A program made the translations under genes and the position numbers. The notes below the pieces were generated by a model. It saw only the letters and a list, made by a program, of their open reading frames with translations, searched no databases and was not told where the DNA came from. This document shows, piece by piece, positions 21,662-31,977 of a stretch of DNA of 32,175 nucleotides. The DNA is taken from positions 1 to 32,175 of the forward strand of contig JAHDDK010000046.1 in NCBI GenBank assembly GCA_020629375.1, in the 5' to 3' direction. Position 1 is the stretch's first letter, and every line of letters starts with the position of its first letter. This DNA comes from Acidimicrobiales bacterium (GTDB taxonomy: Bacteria; Actinomycetota; Acidimicrobiia; Acidimicrobiales; SHLQ01).

Positions 21662-24379
21662 GTGGTCGCGACCGAGCAATCAGCCGAACAACGACACGAA
21701 CTCCTTCGGGCGGACATCCGGCGTCTCGCCGGTCAGCTCGGAGAGTCGATGTCGCGCAACGTCAGCCCCGAGTTCCTCGAGCTGGTCGAGAAGGTGCGGA
21801 CCCTCGCCCGCAGCACACGTGAAGGTGACACCGATGCCGGTCAGAGACTCACCGCGACGGTGGCCGCGGCAACCGACGTCGAAGCGATCCTTCTGGTGCG
21901 GGCGTTCACGATCTACTTCCACCTCGCGAATGTCGCCGAGCAGGTCCACCGCGTCGAAGCACTGCGCCTGAAGAAGGAAGGTTCGGGGCAGCTGTTCGAC
22001 ACGTTCGACCGGATCGACGATGCAGAGCTTGATCTGGGCGCGGTTGGTGATCGGCTGGCGTCGGTCGAGTACCGACCCGTGTTCACCGCGCACCCGACAG
22101 AGGCGTCGCGCCGTACCGTGCTCGAGAAGCGATCCGAGATCGCCGAGCTCCTCCAGGAACGTCCCGACGCTACACGGGCCGGCCAGGCTCGGATCGACCG
22201 AAGGATCGCCGAGATCATCGACCTGCTGTGGCTGAGCGATGAACTGCGGCAGGTCAAGCCGACACCGGTCGACGAAGCCCGCTCGATCATCTTCTACGTC
22301 GAGCGTCTCGTCGAACACGCCTTGCCGATGTTCTGGGACGACTTGGACCTCTGCGCCTCCGAGCGAGGCATCGACGTCGACCCGACCGGCACGCCGGTTC
22401 GGTTCGGCTCGTGGGTTGGTGGCGACCGCGACGGCAACCCATTCGTGACGCCTGCCGTTACCGACGAGGTGCTGACCCTTCAGCGCCAGCGTGCGCTTCG
22501 GCTCCTGCGCACCGGCATTCAGAACCTCGCCACGGACCTGAGTGTGTCAGGCACGATCCGTCCGGTCACCGATGAGTTCTCCGAGTGGATCGCCGAGCAG
22601 TCGGCAAATCTGCCCGAGCTGGTTGTTGGACTGTCCCCACTGATCGGAAATGAGCCGTACCGGATCGCGTCCTCGATCATCGACGAGCGGCTGGCCCGAA
22701 CCGAACGCGATCAACCGCAGGGTTATGCGTCGTCCGACGAGTTGCTCGGTGACCTCGACCGACTCGATGCGTCCCTGCGCGCGTCGGAGGCGACGGCGGT
22801 TGCCGATGGCGCCCTACGTCGTGTCCGTCGCACCGTGGCCACCGTCGGCTTCCATCTTGCGACGCTCGACATTCGTCAACACACCCGCCACCACCACGCC
22901 GCGCTTGGCGAGCTCTTCGGCAGTGTCGGCGTCGACTACCCCGAGGAGCGAGAAGGCCGGATCGCTCTGCTCGAAGCCGAGCTCGCGGGCAACCGGCCGT
23001 TTGCGCCGAGCGGAACCGAAGGCCTCGGGGGCGAAGCGCTCGGGCTGATGCAGACGCTCCGGTCACAAATGGACCGACGAGGCGACCACATCGTCGAGAG
23101 CTACATCGTGTCGATGACCGAAGGTCCCGACGATCTGCTCGCCCCAGCCGTGCTCGCACGCGAGGTCGGCTTGATCGATCTGAGCCGGGGTATCGCCCGT
23201 CTCGGCTTCGTGCCACTGTTCGAGACGATTGGCGATCTCCGGTCGATCGATCCGGTGATGCGCCGGCTGCTCGACAACCCGCAGTGGCGTCAGCTCGTCG
23301 ATCTGCGTGGCGGAGTGCAGGAGATCATGGTCGGGTACTCCGACTCCAATAAGGACGGCGGCATCTCGACTTCGCAGTGGGAGATCCACAAGGCGATGCG
23401 CACGATTCGGGTGCTCGCCGCCGACTATGGCATCGAGATCCCGGTGTTCCACGGGCGCGGTGGCACGGTTGGCCGCGGTGGCGGCCCCACCCATGACGCA
23501 ATTCTCGCCCAACCATCTGGGGTGATCACCGGCTTGATGAAGACGACCGAGCAGGGCGAGGTGATCGCCGACAAGTACAGCCGTCCCCGCTTGGCTCGAC
23601 GCAACCTCGATCTCGCCTACTCGGCGATGCTCGAGCACACGCTCATGCACACCGAGTCGCGGATCGGGGCCGACGCCCGCGACCGCTGGTCGGCGGTGAT
23701 GGAGACGATCTCCGATGCGGCCTTCGCTCGGTATCGCTCGCTGATCGAGGATCCCAGCCTCGTCGAGTACTTCACGACGTCGACGCCGGTCGAGGAGCTC
23801 GGTTCGCTCAACATCGGGTCGCGACCGGCCCGGCGATCGGGGACCACGAGCGGCATCGACGACCTCCGGGCGATCCCGTGGGTGTTCGGCTGGACACAAT
23901 CCCGTCAGATCGTGCCCGGCTGGTTCGGCGTCGGCACCGGCCTGCAGGCGGCGATCGACGGCGGCGACGGCGATGAGCTCGGAGCGATGTTCGAATCGTG
24001 GCGGTTCTTCCGCACGTTCCTCTCGAACGTCGAGATGACCCTCACGAAGACCGACCTCGGGATCGCCCGCAACTACGTCGACTCGCTCGTCGAGCCCGAG
24101 CATCGCCACCTCTTCGAAGTCATCGAAACCGAGCACGCCCTGACCGTCGAGATGATCAGCCGAGTGACCGGATCGGGTCTCCTCGACGATCTCCCGATCC
24201 TGCGACGCACCCTCGAGGTGCGCGACATCTACCTCGATCCACTCAATGTGTTGCAGGTCGATCTGCTCAAGAGCTGCCGTGGTGGCGAGGACGACGACTC
24301 CACCCGTGCTCGTCGCATCCGCCGGGCGCTGCTGCTCAGCATCAACGGTGTCGCAGCAGGGCTTCGCAACACCGGCTGA
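21662..24379 (+). CDS. ppc: Phosphoenolpyruvate carboxylase
   Basis: 905 residues from GTG 21662; upstream open frame is not homologous-looking and overlaps the opposite-strand gene. It adds bicarbonate to phosphoenolpyruvate to make oxaloacetate, refilling the TCA cycle. The catalytic histidine H144 is in 'VFTAHPTEASRRT'; 'GSWVGGDRDGNPFVT', 'VGYSDSNKDGGISTSQWEI' (catalytic lysine region) and the mobile loop 'FHGRGGTVGRGGGPTH' are all intact. The C-terminus ends 'GLRNTG', the conserved NTG allosteric end. Length is normal for a bacterial enzyme. Start of a run of three same-strand metabolic genes. Confidence 0.97.
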   Translation: MVATEQSAEQRHELLRADIRRLAGQLGESMSRNVSPEFLELVEKVRTLARSTREGDTDAGQRLTATVAAATDVEAILLVRAFTIYFHLANVAEQVHRVEALRLKKEGSGQLFDTFDRIDDAELDLGAVGDRLASVEYRPVFTAHPTEASRRTVLEKRSEIAELLQERPDATRAGQARIDRRIAEIIDLLWLSDELRQVKPTPVDEARSIIFYVERLVEHALPMFWDDLDLCASERGIDVDPTGTPVRFGSWVGGDRDGNPFVTPAVTDEVLTLQRQRALRLLRTGIQNLATDLSVSGTIRPVTDEFSEWIAEQSANLPELVVGLSPLIGNEPYRIASSIIDERLARTERDQPQGYASSDELLGDLDRLDASLRASEATAVADGALRRVRRTVATVGFHLATLDIRQHTRHHHAALGELFGSVGVDYPEEREGRIALLEAELAGNRPFAPSGTEGLGGEALGLMQTLRSQMDRRGDHIVESYIVSMTEGPDDLLAPAVLAREVGLIDLSRGIARLGFVPLFETIGDLRSIDPVMRRLLDNPQWRQLVDLRGGVQEIMVGYSDSNKDGGISTSQWEIHKAMRTIRVLAADYGIEIPVFHGRGGTVGRGGGPTHDAILAQPSGVITGLMKTTEQGEVIADKYSRPRLARRNLDLAYSAMLEHTLMHTESRIGADARDRWSAVMETISDAAFARYRSLIEDPSLVEYFTTSTPVEELGSLNIGSRPARRSGTTSGIDDLRAIPWVFGWTQSRQIVPGWFGVGTGLQAAIDGGDGDELGAMFESWRFFRTFLSNVEMTLTKTDLGIARNYVDSLVEPEHRHLFEVIETEHALTVEMISRVTGSGLLDDLPILRRTLEVRDIYLDPLNVLQVDLLKSCRGGEDDDSTRARRIRRALLLSINGVAAGLRNTG

Positions 24380-24386
24380 GCCCACT

Positions 24387-24392
24387 TAGGGT
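24387..24392 (+). promoter_or_regulatory. Leaderless -10 candidate (TAGGGT) for deoD
   Basis: TAGGGT ends 8 nt before ATG 24401 in the 21-bp gap after ppc. Confidence 0.4.
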
Positions 24393-24400
24393 TCGAGCCG

Positions 24401-25120
24401 ATGCCCACGCCACACATCTCCGCGCCGGACGGCGCCTTCGCCGAAACGGTCCTGATGCCCGGCGACCCGCTTCGAGCCGCCCATATCGCCGAGCGGTTCT
24501 TCGACGACGCCGAGCAGGTGACCAACGTCCGGGGCATGGCCGGATTCACCGGGACGTTCGACGGCGAGCCGATCAGTGTGATGGCGTCGGGCATGGGGAT
24601 GCCATCTGCGGCGATCTATGTGACCGAGCTCGTTCGGGAGTACGGCGTCAAGCGCATCATCCGGGTCGGCACGTGCGGGGCGTACGCCCCAAGTCTCGCG
24701 CTCCGAACGATCGTGGCAGCTACCGACGTCGTGACCAATTCCAACATGCCTGCGCTGCTCGGAGCGCCGACCCCCATTGCGCCAACACCTGCGCTTGTCG
24801 AGGCGTTGCACGATGCGGCCTCGGCCCGATCGATCGACGTCGTCACCGGCACGGTGTTCACGTCCGACATCTTCTACGAGCCGACCGACGAGGCCCGCGA
24901 GCGCCACACCGCCGCCGGAGTGCTCGCCGTCGAGATGGAAGCGGCCGCGATCTACAGCGTCGCCGCACTCGAGGGCGCCGAGGCGCTGGCGATGTTCACG
25001 ATCACCGATCACCTCGTCACCCACGAGCATCTGTCTGCCGACGAGCGTCAACTCACCGTCGACGAGATGCTCGAACTCGGCTGCCACACCGCCGTGGCCG
25101 CGCAGCGCGCGGCGACGTGA
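24401..25120 (+). CDS. deoD: Purine nucleoside phosphorylase, DeoD type
   Basis: 239 residues, the usual size of hexameric PNP. 'VLMPGDPLRA' (phosphate site), 'ASGMGMPSAAIY' (63-73), 'IIRVGTCGAY' (87-95), 'VEMEAAAIY' (E178-M179-E180, ribose site) and 'TITDHL' (D203, purine acid) match E. coli DeoD at the corresponding positions. It splits purine (deoxy)ribonucleosides with phosphate into base and (deoxy)ribose-1-phosphate. The stop overlaps the start of the mutase gene (GTGA), which would process the sugar-1-phosphate. Confidence 0.95.
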   Translation: MPTPHISAPDGAFAETVLMPGDPLRAAHIAERFFDDAEQVTNVRGMAGFTGTFDGEPISVMASGMGMPSAAIYVTELVREYGVKRIIRVGTCGAYAPSLALRTIVAATDVVTNSNMPALLGAPTPIAPTPALVEALHDAASARSIDVVTGTVFTSDIFYEPTDEARERHTAAGVLAVEMEAAAIYSVAALEGAEALAMFTITDHLVTHEHLSADERQLTVDEMLELGCHTAVAAQRAAT

Positions 25121-26589
25121 CCGACCGGCTCCGTTTCGGCACCGCGGGATTGCGCGGCCCACTCGGCGACGGACCGCTCGCCATGAACGATGACACGGTC
25201 GGGCTTGCGGTTGCGGCGATCGCAAGGTGGCTGCCGGAGGGGACCCACGTCGCCATCGGGCATGATGCGCGCCACCGATCGTCGGACTTCGCTGCGCTCG
25301 CAGCCTCGATCCTCGTCGACTCCGGGCATCGAGTGAGCGCCTTCGACCGGCCGGTACCCACACCGCTCGTGCCGTTCGCCATGGGTCGAACCGACGCCGG
25401 CTGCGGGATCGTCGTGACGGCAAGCCACAACCCGGCGAGCGACAATGGCATGAAGGTCTATGCAGCCGACGGAGCGCAGCTCGGCGCAGACGATGCCGAG
25501 GCGATCGAGGCGTGGATGGGCCGACTGGACAGCCCCCGCCCGCGCGGGAGCGCACGAGTCTCCGTGCTCGGTGACGAGATGATCGACGCCTACACCGCAA
25601 CGGTCGCCGAAAACGCAGGCAGTGCTCCGGTTCCGCTCCGGATCGTCACGACGGCCATGCATGGCGTTGGCGCAGTCATCGTCGACAGTCTCCTTCGGTC
25701 GCTTGGGCATGAGGTCTACGCTGTGCCCGAGCAGCGGGATCCGGATCCGGACTTCCCGACGGCCGCCTTTCCGAATCCCGAAGAGGCCGGTGCCCTCGAC
25801 TTGGCGGTGGCCTTGGCCAACGACGTCGACGCAGACCTTGTCTTGGCCAACGATCCTGACGCCGATCGTCTGGCCGTGGCCGTGCCGACCGCCGACGGAT
25901 GGAGGCTGCTCACCGGCGACGACATCGGGGTTCTGCTTGGCGCCGACCGGATCGACAGGGCGACGAGTCCATGCTCGGTCGCGACGACGATCGTCTCCTC
26001 CACCCTTCTCCCGAAGATCGCTGCCGCACGAGGCGTGACTTGCCATCGCACCCTGACCGGTTTCAAATGGCTCAGTCGAGCCGCCGACGAGACGCCGGAC
26101 GAACCGCTCGTGTTCGCGTACGAAGAGGCGATCGGATACGCCGTCGACCCACAGATGGTCAGAGACAAGGACGGAATCTCTGCAGCAGCGGTATTCGCCA
26201 ACATGGCATCGGGATTGGCCGCTCTCGGATCGAGCGTCAGCGAAGGCCTCGCCGCCCTCCACGACGAATTCGGTGTGCACCGCACCAGCCAGGTCGCCGT
26301 CCGGTACGAAGGCGAGGATCCGATGGCCAGGATGACCGCACTGATGGCACGCCTCCGAGCTGCGCCGCCTGCGGCGATCGGCCGCTTTGCCGTGACCGGC
26401 ATCGAGGACTTCGAGGCAGGCCATGCGCTCCCGTCGTCGGACGTGTTGATCTTTGAGTTGGACGGAGGCCGGGTCGCCATTCGGCCCAGTGGCACCGAGC
26501 CGAAGATCAAGGCCTACCTCGAAGTGGTCGGCGAGGACCCGACGGCCATGGATGACCTGCGGGCTGGCGTCGGCCGAATGGTGGATTGA
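25117..26589 (+). CDS. Alpha-D-phosphohexomutase family (phosphomannomutase/phosphopentomutase-like)
   Basis: 490 residues from GTG 25117, overlapping the deoD stop. The phosphoserine is S103 in 'VTASHNPASDNGMKVY', the metal loop is D246/D248/D250 in 'NDPDADR', the sugar loop is 'AYEEAIGY' (334-341), and the phosphate-binding loop is 'AIRPSGTEPK' near the C-terminus. The family includes phosphoglucomutase, phosphomannomutase and PGM2-type phosphopentomutases. Tight coupling with deoD, as in Mycobacterium tuberculosis deoD-pmmB, suggests it converts ribose-1-phosphate to ribose-5-phosphate; this is inference. Confidence 0.9.
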   Translation: MTDRLRFGTAGLRGPLGDGPLAMNDDTVGLAVAAIARWLPEGTHVAIGHDARHRSSDFAALAASILVDSGHRVSAFDRPVPTPLVPFAMGRTDAGCGIVVTASHNPASDNGMKVYAADGAQLGADDAEAIEAWMGRLDSPRPRGSARVSVLGDEMIDAYTATVAENAGSAPVPLRIVTTAMHGVGAVIVDSLLRSLGHEVYAVPEQRDPDPDFPTAAFPNPEEAGALDLAVALANDVDADLVLANDPDADRLAVAVPTADGWRLLTGDDIGVLLGADRIDRATSPCSVATTIVSSTLLPKIAAARGVTCHRTLTGFKWLSRAADETPDEPLVFAYEEAIGYAVDPQMVRDKDGISAAAVFANMASGLAALGSSVSEGLAALHDEFGVHRTSQVAVRYEGEDPMARMTALMARLRAAPPAAIGRFAVTGIEDFEAGHALPSSDVLIFELDGGRVAIRPSGTEPKIKAYLEVVGEDPTAMDDLRAGVGRMVD

Positions 26590-26601
26590 TCTCAGGGTGC
26601 A

Positions 26602-26619
26602 ATCGGGGTCACCCCCGAT
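26602..26619 (+). terminator. Short GC hairpin between the mutase and ABC genes
   Basis: ATCGGGG (26602-26608) and CCCCGAT (26613-26619) form a 7-bp stem with a TCAC loop, 12 bp after the mutase stop. No T tract follows, so termination is uncertain. Confidence 0.35.
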
Positions 26620-26653
26620 GGGCGACCGGTTCTGCCCGTGGCAGGCTGAACCC

Positions 26654-27586
26654 ATGACCGACGGATCAGGGATCATCGACGCAGCGGGCGTCACGAAGAG
26701 CTGGGGAGCCACATCGGTGTTCTCCGGCCTCGACGTGTCCGTTCGCCCGGGCGTCACTGGCCTGCTCGGCTCCAACGGAGCCGGCAAGACCACCCTCCTC
26801 GGCATGGTGCTCGGGCTGCATCGGCCCACGAGCGGCCACATTCGGGTGCTCGGCGAAAACCCCTCCATCGCCGGGCCCGAACTGCGGCAGCGAATCGGCT
26901 ACAGCCCCGAGCACCACGATCTCCCCCAAGACATGGCCGCACAAGACCTCGTGCGCCACATCGCCGAAGTCCACGGGCTGCCTCGTCGTGAGGCAACGAC
27001 GCGTTCGAGCGACGCCCTGTGGCTCGTCGGCCTCGGCGAAGAACGCGCCCGTCCAGTCGGCACGATGTCCACCGGCCAACGCCAGCGAGTGAAGCTCGCC
27101 CAAGCGATCGCCCACGACCCCGACCTGGTGCTGCTCGACGAACCGACCGATGGCCTCGACCCGGTGCAACGCGACGACATGTTGGCGCTGATCCGACGCA
27201 TCGGTTCCGAGTACGGCATCGACATCGTGCTGTCGTCGCACCTGCTCGAAGAGGTCGAACGCATCGCCGACAACGTCGTGATCCTCGCCGGAGGCCGCAC
27301 CGTCGCTGCGGGACCGATCGACGAACTTCGCGCCGGTGGCGGCGGGATGACCGTCGACGTGATCGACAACGTCGATGCGATGCTGGCGGCGCTCACGAGC
27401 CGAGGGGTGCAGGCTCGAGCCGAACGCGAGCGGATACAGGTCGCCTCCGACACTCTGGACCCTGCCGCACTCGCACTCGCGGTACGCGACGCCTCCGTAG
27501 TCGCCGACGCCCCGATCCGTCGCCTCACGAGCGCCGAACAGTCGCTCGAAGATCTGTTCCTCGAGAACATCGGAGCCACGACATGA
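26654..27586 (+). CDS. ABC transporter ATP-binding protein (first pair)
   Basis: 310 residues: Walker A 'GSNGAGKTT' (39-47), Q-loop region 'RIGYSPEHHDLP', signature 'MSTGQRQRVKLAQA' (138-151), Walker B 'DLVLLDEPTDGLDP' (157-170) and H196 ('SSHLLEEVE'). The C-terminal 80 residues form the regulatory extension typical of ABC-2 exporters (drug or Nod-factor type). It powers the permease that follows, whose start overlaps its stop (ATGA). The exported substrate is unknown. Confidence 0.93.
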   Translation: MTDGSGIIDAAGVTKSWGATSVFSGLDVSVRPGVTGLLGSNGAGKTTLLGMVLGLHRPTSGHIRVLGENPSIAGPELRQRIGYSPEHHDLPQDMAAQDLVRHIAEVHGLPRREATTRSSDALWLVGLGEERARPVGTMSTGQRQRVKLAQAIAHDPDLVLLDEPTDGLDPVQRDDMLALIRRIGSEYGIDIVLSSHLLEEVERIADNVVILAGGRTVAAGPIDELRAGGGGMTVDVIDNVDAMLAALTSRGVQARAERERIQVASDTLDPAALALAVRDASVVADAPIRRLTSAEQSLEDLFLENIGATT

Positions 27587-28445
27587 CCACCACCGAGATC
27601 TACGACCGCGGCTACCGCGCGTACACCGGCCCACGAGGTGGACTGGGCACGTCGATGCTGTCGGTCTTCAAGGCGTCGGTGCAGCGAGCCCTCGGGCTTC
27701 GACGCAAGTTCCGCTACAAGATCGTTCCGCTCGCCACGATCTTCATCGCCTACGTGCCGGCGCTCGGTTTCATGACCGTTGCTGTGCTGATCCCCGGCGA
27801 CATCGCCCGCGAGGTGGTGGCCGACTACGCCAGCTACTTCGGTGTCGTCGGCATTGCGATCACCTTGTTCACGGCGTTCGTCGCTCCCGAGCTTCTGTCC
27901 TCCGACCGGCGCACCGGCATGTTCGGGCTCTACATGGCCTCACCCTTGCAACGACCGCAGTACCTGGCCGCCAAGGGTGGGGCGCTGTTGTTCTGCCTGT
28001 CGCTGGTGACGATGTTCCCGGTGTTCTTCCTGCTCATCGGATACTGGGCGGCTGGCATCGGGCCCGAAGGGGTGGGAACGATCCTCGGTCTTGCGGGACG
28101 CATCCTCGTGACGGGCGTCCTGATTGCGCTGTTGTTCACGCTCATCGGCATGGCCGGCGCCAGCCTCACCAAGCGTGCGGGTTTCGCCAGTGCCGGGATC
28201 GCCATGGTCTTGATCGCCAGTGGCGTCGTGTCCGAAACGCTCGCCAGCATGGACACCCTCTCGGATCACTTCGCGCTCGGCAACATCATCGCCCTCCCCG
28301 GCGATTTCGCAGCAGTCATCTTCGGCGAAGAATTCGAACGCCCCTTCGACGTCGAACGCTGGCAGGTGGTCGCCGCCTACCTCGTCGTCGCTGGCGTGAG
28401 TGCAGCCATCACTGCGGTGAGCTACTCCCGAGTGGAGGTCACCAA

Positions 28446-28449
<4 letters not shown>
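27583..28449 (+). CDS. ABC-2 type transporter permease (first pair)
   Basis: 288 residues with about six hydrophobic segments, for example 'IVPLATIFIAYVPALGFMTV', 'GIAITLFTAFVAPELL', 'ILVTGVLIALLFTLIGMAG' and 'QVVAAYLVVAGVSAAITAV'. An amphipathic N-terminal region ('EIYDRGYRAYTGPRGG') precedes the first helix; 'YDRGYRxYxGPR' is a pattern seen in actinobacterial ABC-2 permeases. 'APELLSSDRRTGMFGLYMASPL' is the cytoplasmic coupling region. It overlaps genes on both sides. Confidence 0.88.
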
Positions 28450-29393
<944 letters not shown>

Positions 29394-29395
29394 TC

Positions 29396-30106
29396 ATGAA
29401 CACCCCTCTTGCGGCCATGACCGCTCGCATCATCCGTGCCGTCGCCACCCGAGGGCGCCTGCTCGCTATGTCGTCGATCGGTGTCCTCGGCCTGGTGATC
29501 GCCGTCCTGATCGGGTCCGACGACGCCAACGACTCGGCGAACGGTCTCGCGTTCCTCGAGGAGTTCGGCTTCACCGTGTTCGTTCCGCTGGTCGTTCTCG
29601 TCGTGACGTCGGCGACGCTCGGCACGTTCCGGGACGATCGCAATCTCGTGTACTTCTGGCTGAGGCCGATCGGACGCTGGCAGATCACGTGTGCGGCGCT
29701 GCTCGCCGGGCTGCTCGTCGTCGCGCCACTGACGCTGGTTCCGCTCGCCGGTATGGCGGCTGCCTTGCCCGGCACGTCGGTGGTCGCCGCCGTCCTTGCG
29801 GGCGTCTTCGCCATCGTCGCTTACGGCGCGTTGTTCACCCTGCTCGGGTTGGTCACGACTCGGGCCCTCGCTTGGGGATTGGGCTACATCCTCGTGTGGG
29901 AGGGGTTCCTCGCGTCGCTGAGTGACGGCATGGCGCAACTCGCCATCCGCACGTATGCCACCACCATCCTGCGATCGACGACCGATTCCGGCGCCCGATT
30001 GATCGACAGTGTCGGCCCGACCCAGGCGACGATCGCCGTCGTGGCGACCGCTCTGGTCGGCTTCGGCCTCACGACGTGGCGTCTCGGCGCCATGGAGATC
30101 GACTGA
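29396..30106 (+). CDS. ABC-2 type transporter permease (second pair)
   Basis: 236 residues with about six membrane segments: 'LAMSSIGVLGLVIAVLIG', 'TVFVPLVVLVVTSATLG', 'AALLAGLLVVAPLTLVPLAG', 'SVVAAVLAGVFAIVAYGALF' and 'ATIAVVATALVGFGL' among them. 'DDRNLVYFWLRPIGRWQI' is the cytoplasmic loop that usually reads 'GT...Rplsr' in ABC-2 permeases. ATG 29396 was chosen over an upstream frame that lies within the ATPase gene. Last gene of the four-gene exporter operon. Confidence 0.87.
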   Translation: MNTPLAAMTARIIRAVATRGRLLAMSSIGVLGLVIAVLIGSDDANDSANGLAFLEEFGFTVFVPLVVLVVTSATLGTFRDDRNLVYFWLRPIGRWQITCAALLAGLLVVAPLTLVPLAGMAAALPGTSVVAAVLAGVFAIVAYGALFTLLGLVTTRALAWGLGYILVWEGFLASLSDGMAQLAIRTYATTILRSTTDSGARLIDSVGPTQATIAVVATALVGFGLTTWRLGAMEID

Positions 30107-30124
30107 TCGACCAGACTGGGGCGC

Positions 30125-31150
30125 ATGTCCGTTGGTGTGACTTCGGGGCTGGTATGCGCCCACCATCATCTGTACTCGGCGCTCGCTCGCGGGATGCCCG
30201 CGCCGCCCGCGGATCCGCAGAACTTCCTCGGGATTCTCGAGAACATCTGGTGGCGACTCGACACCGCTCTCGATCTCGAGATACTCGAATGGTCAGCGAA
30301 GCTCGGTGCGCTCGAAGCGCTCCAGTCGGGATGCACGGCGATCATCGACCATCACGAATCGCCGAATGCCATCGAGGGGTCGCTGTCGGTCATCGCTGAC
30401 GCCTGCGCCGAGGTGGGTGTGCGCGTCGATTGCGCATATGGCGTGACCGACCGTCACGGTGCCGATGGCGCTCGTCGGGGCTTGGAGGAGAACCGCCGGT
30501 TCTTGTCCGAAGGCGGACGAGGTCGAGTTGGCGCACATGCGAGCTTCACCTGCTCGGAGGAGACGCTCGCTGCGGCAGCGGCGATGGGCGAGGAGTTCGG
30601 TGTCGGTGTGCACATCCATGTTGCGGAGGGAGTCGACGACATCGATGCGCCCGGCCGTCTCGCCGGCTTGACGACCGACGACTGGCTGCTCATCCACGGG
30701 GTACACCTGCCCGACGACCATGGGCTGTCGGGGACGCTCGTGCACAACCCCCGGTCCAACATGAACAACTCGGTCGGCTACGCCCGGCCGTTGCGGTTCG
30801 ACAACCCGATTGCCCTGGGCACCGACGGGATCGGCGCCGACATGTTCGACGAGTTTCGGCTCGCCTACGTCCGGTTGCGCGAGGATGACATCTCCACCTC
30901 GCCCGATGCCCCATGGTCGTGGCTTGCACGAGGTTGGGACCTCTTTCCTGAAGCCCGGGACGACAAGGTGACGTGGAGCTATCCGACGCCCGAGCCCTGG
31001 CATGTTGCCTTCACCACGGGCATTCGGGCGATCGATGTGGACATCGATGGACAGCCGGTGCTCCGCGATGGACAGCCCACACGGGTCGATGCCGACGAAG
31101 TTCGGGTCAAGGCCGCGGAGCAGGCGCAACGTCTGTTCGCAAAGCTCTGA
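30125..31150 (+). CDS. SsnA-like metal-dependent amidohydrolase, N-terminally short
   Basis: 341 residues. The barrel metal ligands are visible: the histidine cluster 'CAHHHLYSALARGM' (13-15), 'GVHIHVAEG', 'LLIHGVHL', 'HNPRSNMNNSVGYA' and the aspartate of 'LGTDGIGADM'. 'NFLGILENIWWRLD' is characteristic of SsnA/aminohydrolase proteins of purine metabolism. Relatives are usually about 440 residues with some 50 residues of beta-sandwich before the first histidines; here the preceding permease stop leaves no room for them. The C-terminal half of that sandwich ('IDVDIDGQPVLRDGQP') is present. It may use an altered fold or be impaired. It likely deaminates or hydrolyses a nucleobase-like compound. 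Confidence 0.8.
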   Translation: MSVGVTSGLVCAHHHLYSALARGMPAPPADPQNFLGILENIWWRLDTALDLEILEWSAKLGALEALQSGCTAIIDHHESPNAIEGSLSVIADACAEVGVRVDCAYGVTDRHGADGARRGLEENRRFLSEGGRGRVGAHASFTCSEETLAAAAAMGEEFGVGVHIHVAEGVDDIDAPGRLAGLTTDDWLLIHGVHLPDDHGLSGTLVHNPRSNMNNSVGYARPLRFDNPIALGTDGIGADMFDEFRLAYVRLREDDISTSPDAPWSWLARGWDLFPEARDDKVTWSYPTPEPWHVAFTTGIRAIDVDIDGQPVLRDGQPTRVDADEVRVKAAEQAQRLFAKL

Positions 31151-31151
31151 G

Positions 31152-31925
31152 ATGACTGGCGGGAACATGACCAACACATACGGAGCGCTCGTGAAGCTCT
31201 CGCAGAAGTTCGACTGGCTTTTCGGCACGGCGAAGCCGATTCCTCGAGAGCAGCGGCAGAACGAGAACGGCTACAACTACGTCAGGTCGTACCTGCACCA
31301 GCGGCGAGCGGTGGGCGTGATCGGGGTGGCGATGCCCGTGATTCTCCATCTCTTTGTCGACGAGGTCGAGGGTGCAGAAGCGGCCCGACAGAGTTCGTTC
31401 AGTGCGTACTACTGGACCAGTGGCCGCGACATCTTCGTCGGCTCGCTGTGTGCGATGGGAGTTTTTCTTGCGGCGTACAAGTGGAACGAGCAGAACGAGG
31501 TCGAGCAGAAGTACAGCCGTGAGTTCGTCATGTCGACCGTCGGCGGCTTTGCCGCAATCGCGGTCGCATTGTTCCCGACGGCGCAGCCCGAAGGATCGGG
31601 GATCGAGTACACGGCATGGCAGGAGTGGGTCGGGCCATCGCTGACGAACCAGATCCACTTCGGGAGTGCACTGGTGTTCATCATGTGTCTCGCACTGCTT
31701 GCCTTCGCCTTCGCCGAAGGGGACTACGCGGCGGAGCGTTTCGGTGATGCCCGGCTTCACTTTGCGATGGGCTCCACGATCGTGATGGCGCTGGTGGCAT
31801 TCGGAGTGAGCATGGCGGTCAGCGGCCCGGATCGTGCCTTGTACTGGACCGAGTTCATCTGCACGTTGGCCTTCTCGGTGTCGTGGTTCCACAAGGGAAG
31901 CGGCCCGGCGAAGCCAGAAATGTGA
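31152..31925 (+). CDS. Multi-pass membrane protein (DUF998-like)
   Basis: 257 residues from ATG 31152; ATG 31167 is an alternative. About six membrane helices: 'AVGVIGVAMPVILHLFV', 'DIFVGSLCAMGVFLAAYK', 'STVGGFAAIAVALFPTA', 'GSALVFIMCLALLAFAFA', 'STIVMALVAFGVSMAV' and 'WTEFICTLAFSVSWF'. 'SAYYWTSGRDIFVGSLCAMGVF' followed by 'AIAVALFPT' is a pattern I associate with DUF998-type proteins of unknown function. It starts 1 bp after the amidohydrolase stop, so the two are probably cotranscribed. Confidence 0.75.
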   Translation: MTGGNMTNTYGALVKLSQKFDWLFGTAKPIPREQRQNENGYNYVRSYLHQRRAVGVIGVAMPVILHLFVDEVEGAEAARQSSFSAYYWTSGRDIFVGSLCAMGVFLAAYKWNEQNEVEQKYSREFVMSTVGGFAAIAVALFPTAQPEGSGIEYTAWQEWVGPSLTNQIHFGSALVFIMCLALLAFAFAEGDYAAERFGDARLHFAMGSTIVMALVAFGVSMAVSGPDRALYWTEFICTLAFSVSWFHKGSGPAKPEM

Positions 31926-31965
31926 ACAGCAGAATGCGCAATCAGACGGCGGGGTAGTGGCGTCG

Positions 31966-31971
31966 TAAACT
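31966..31971 (+). promoter_or_regulatory. Leaderless -10 candidate (TAAACT) for the amidase
   Basis: TAAACT ends 6 nt before ATG 31978, giving a transcript that starts at the start codon. No Shine-Dalgarno sequence is present. Confidence 0.5.
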
Positions 31972-31977
31972 CGCCAG

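Noticed and set aside
23998..25116. Upstream extension of the phosphomutase frame into ppc and deoD
   Set aside because: The extension is arginine-rich shadow sequence; the GTG at 25117 begins exactly at the family N-terminus.
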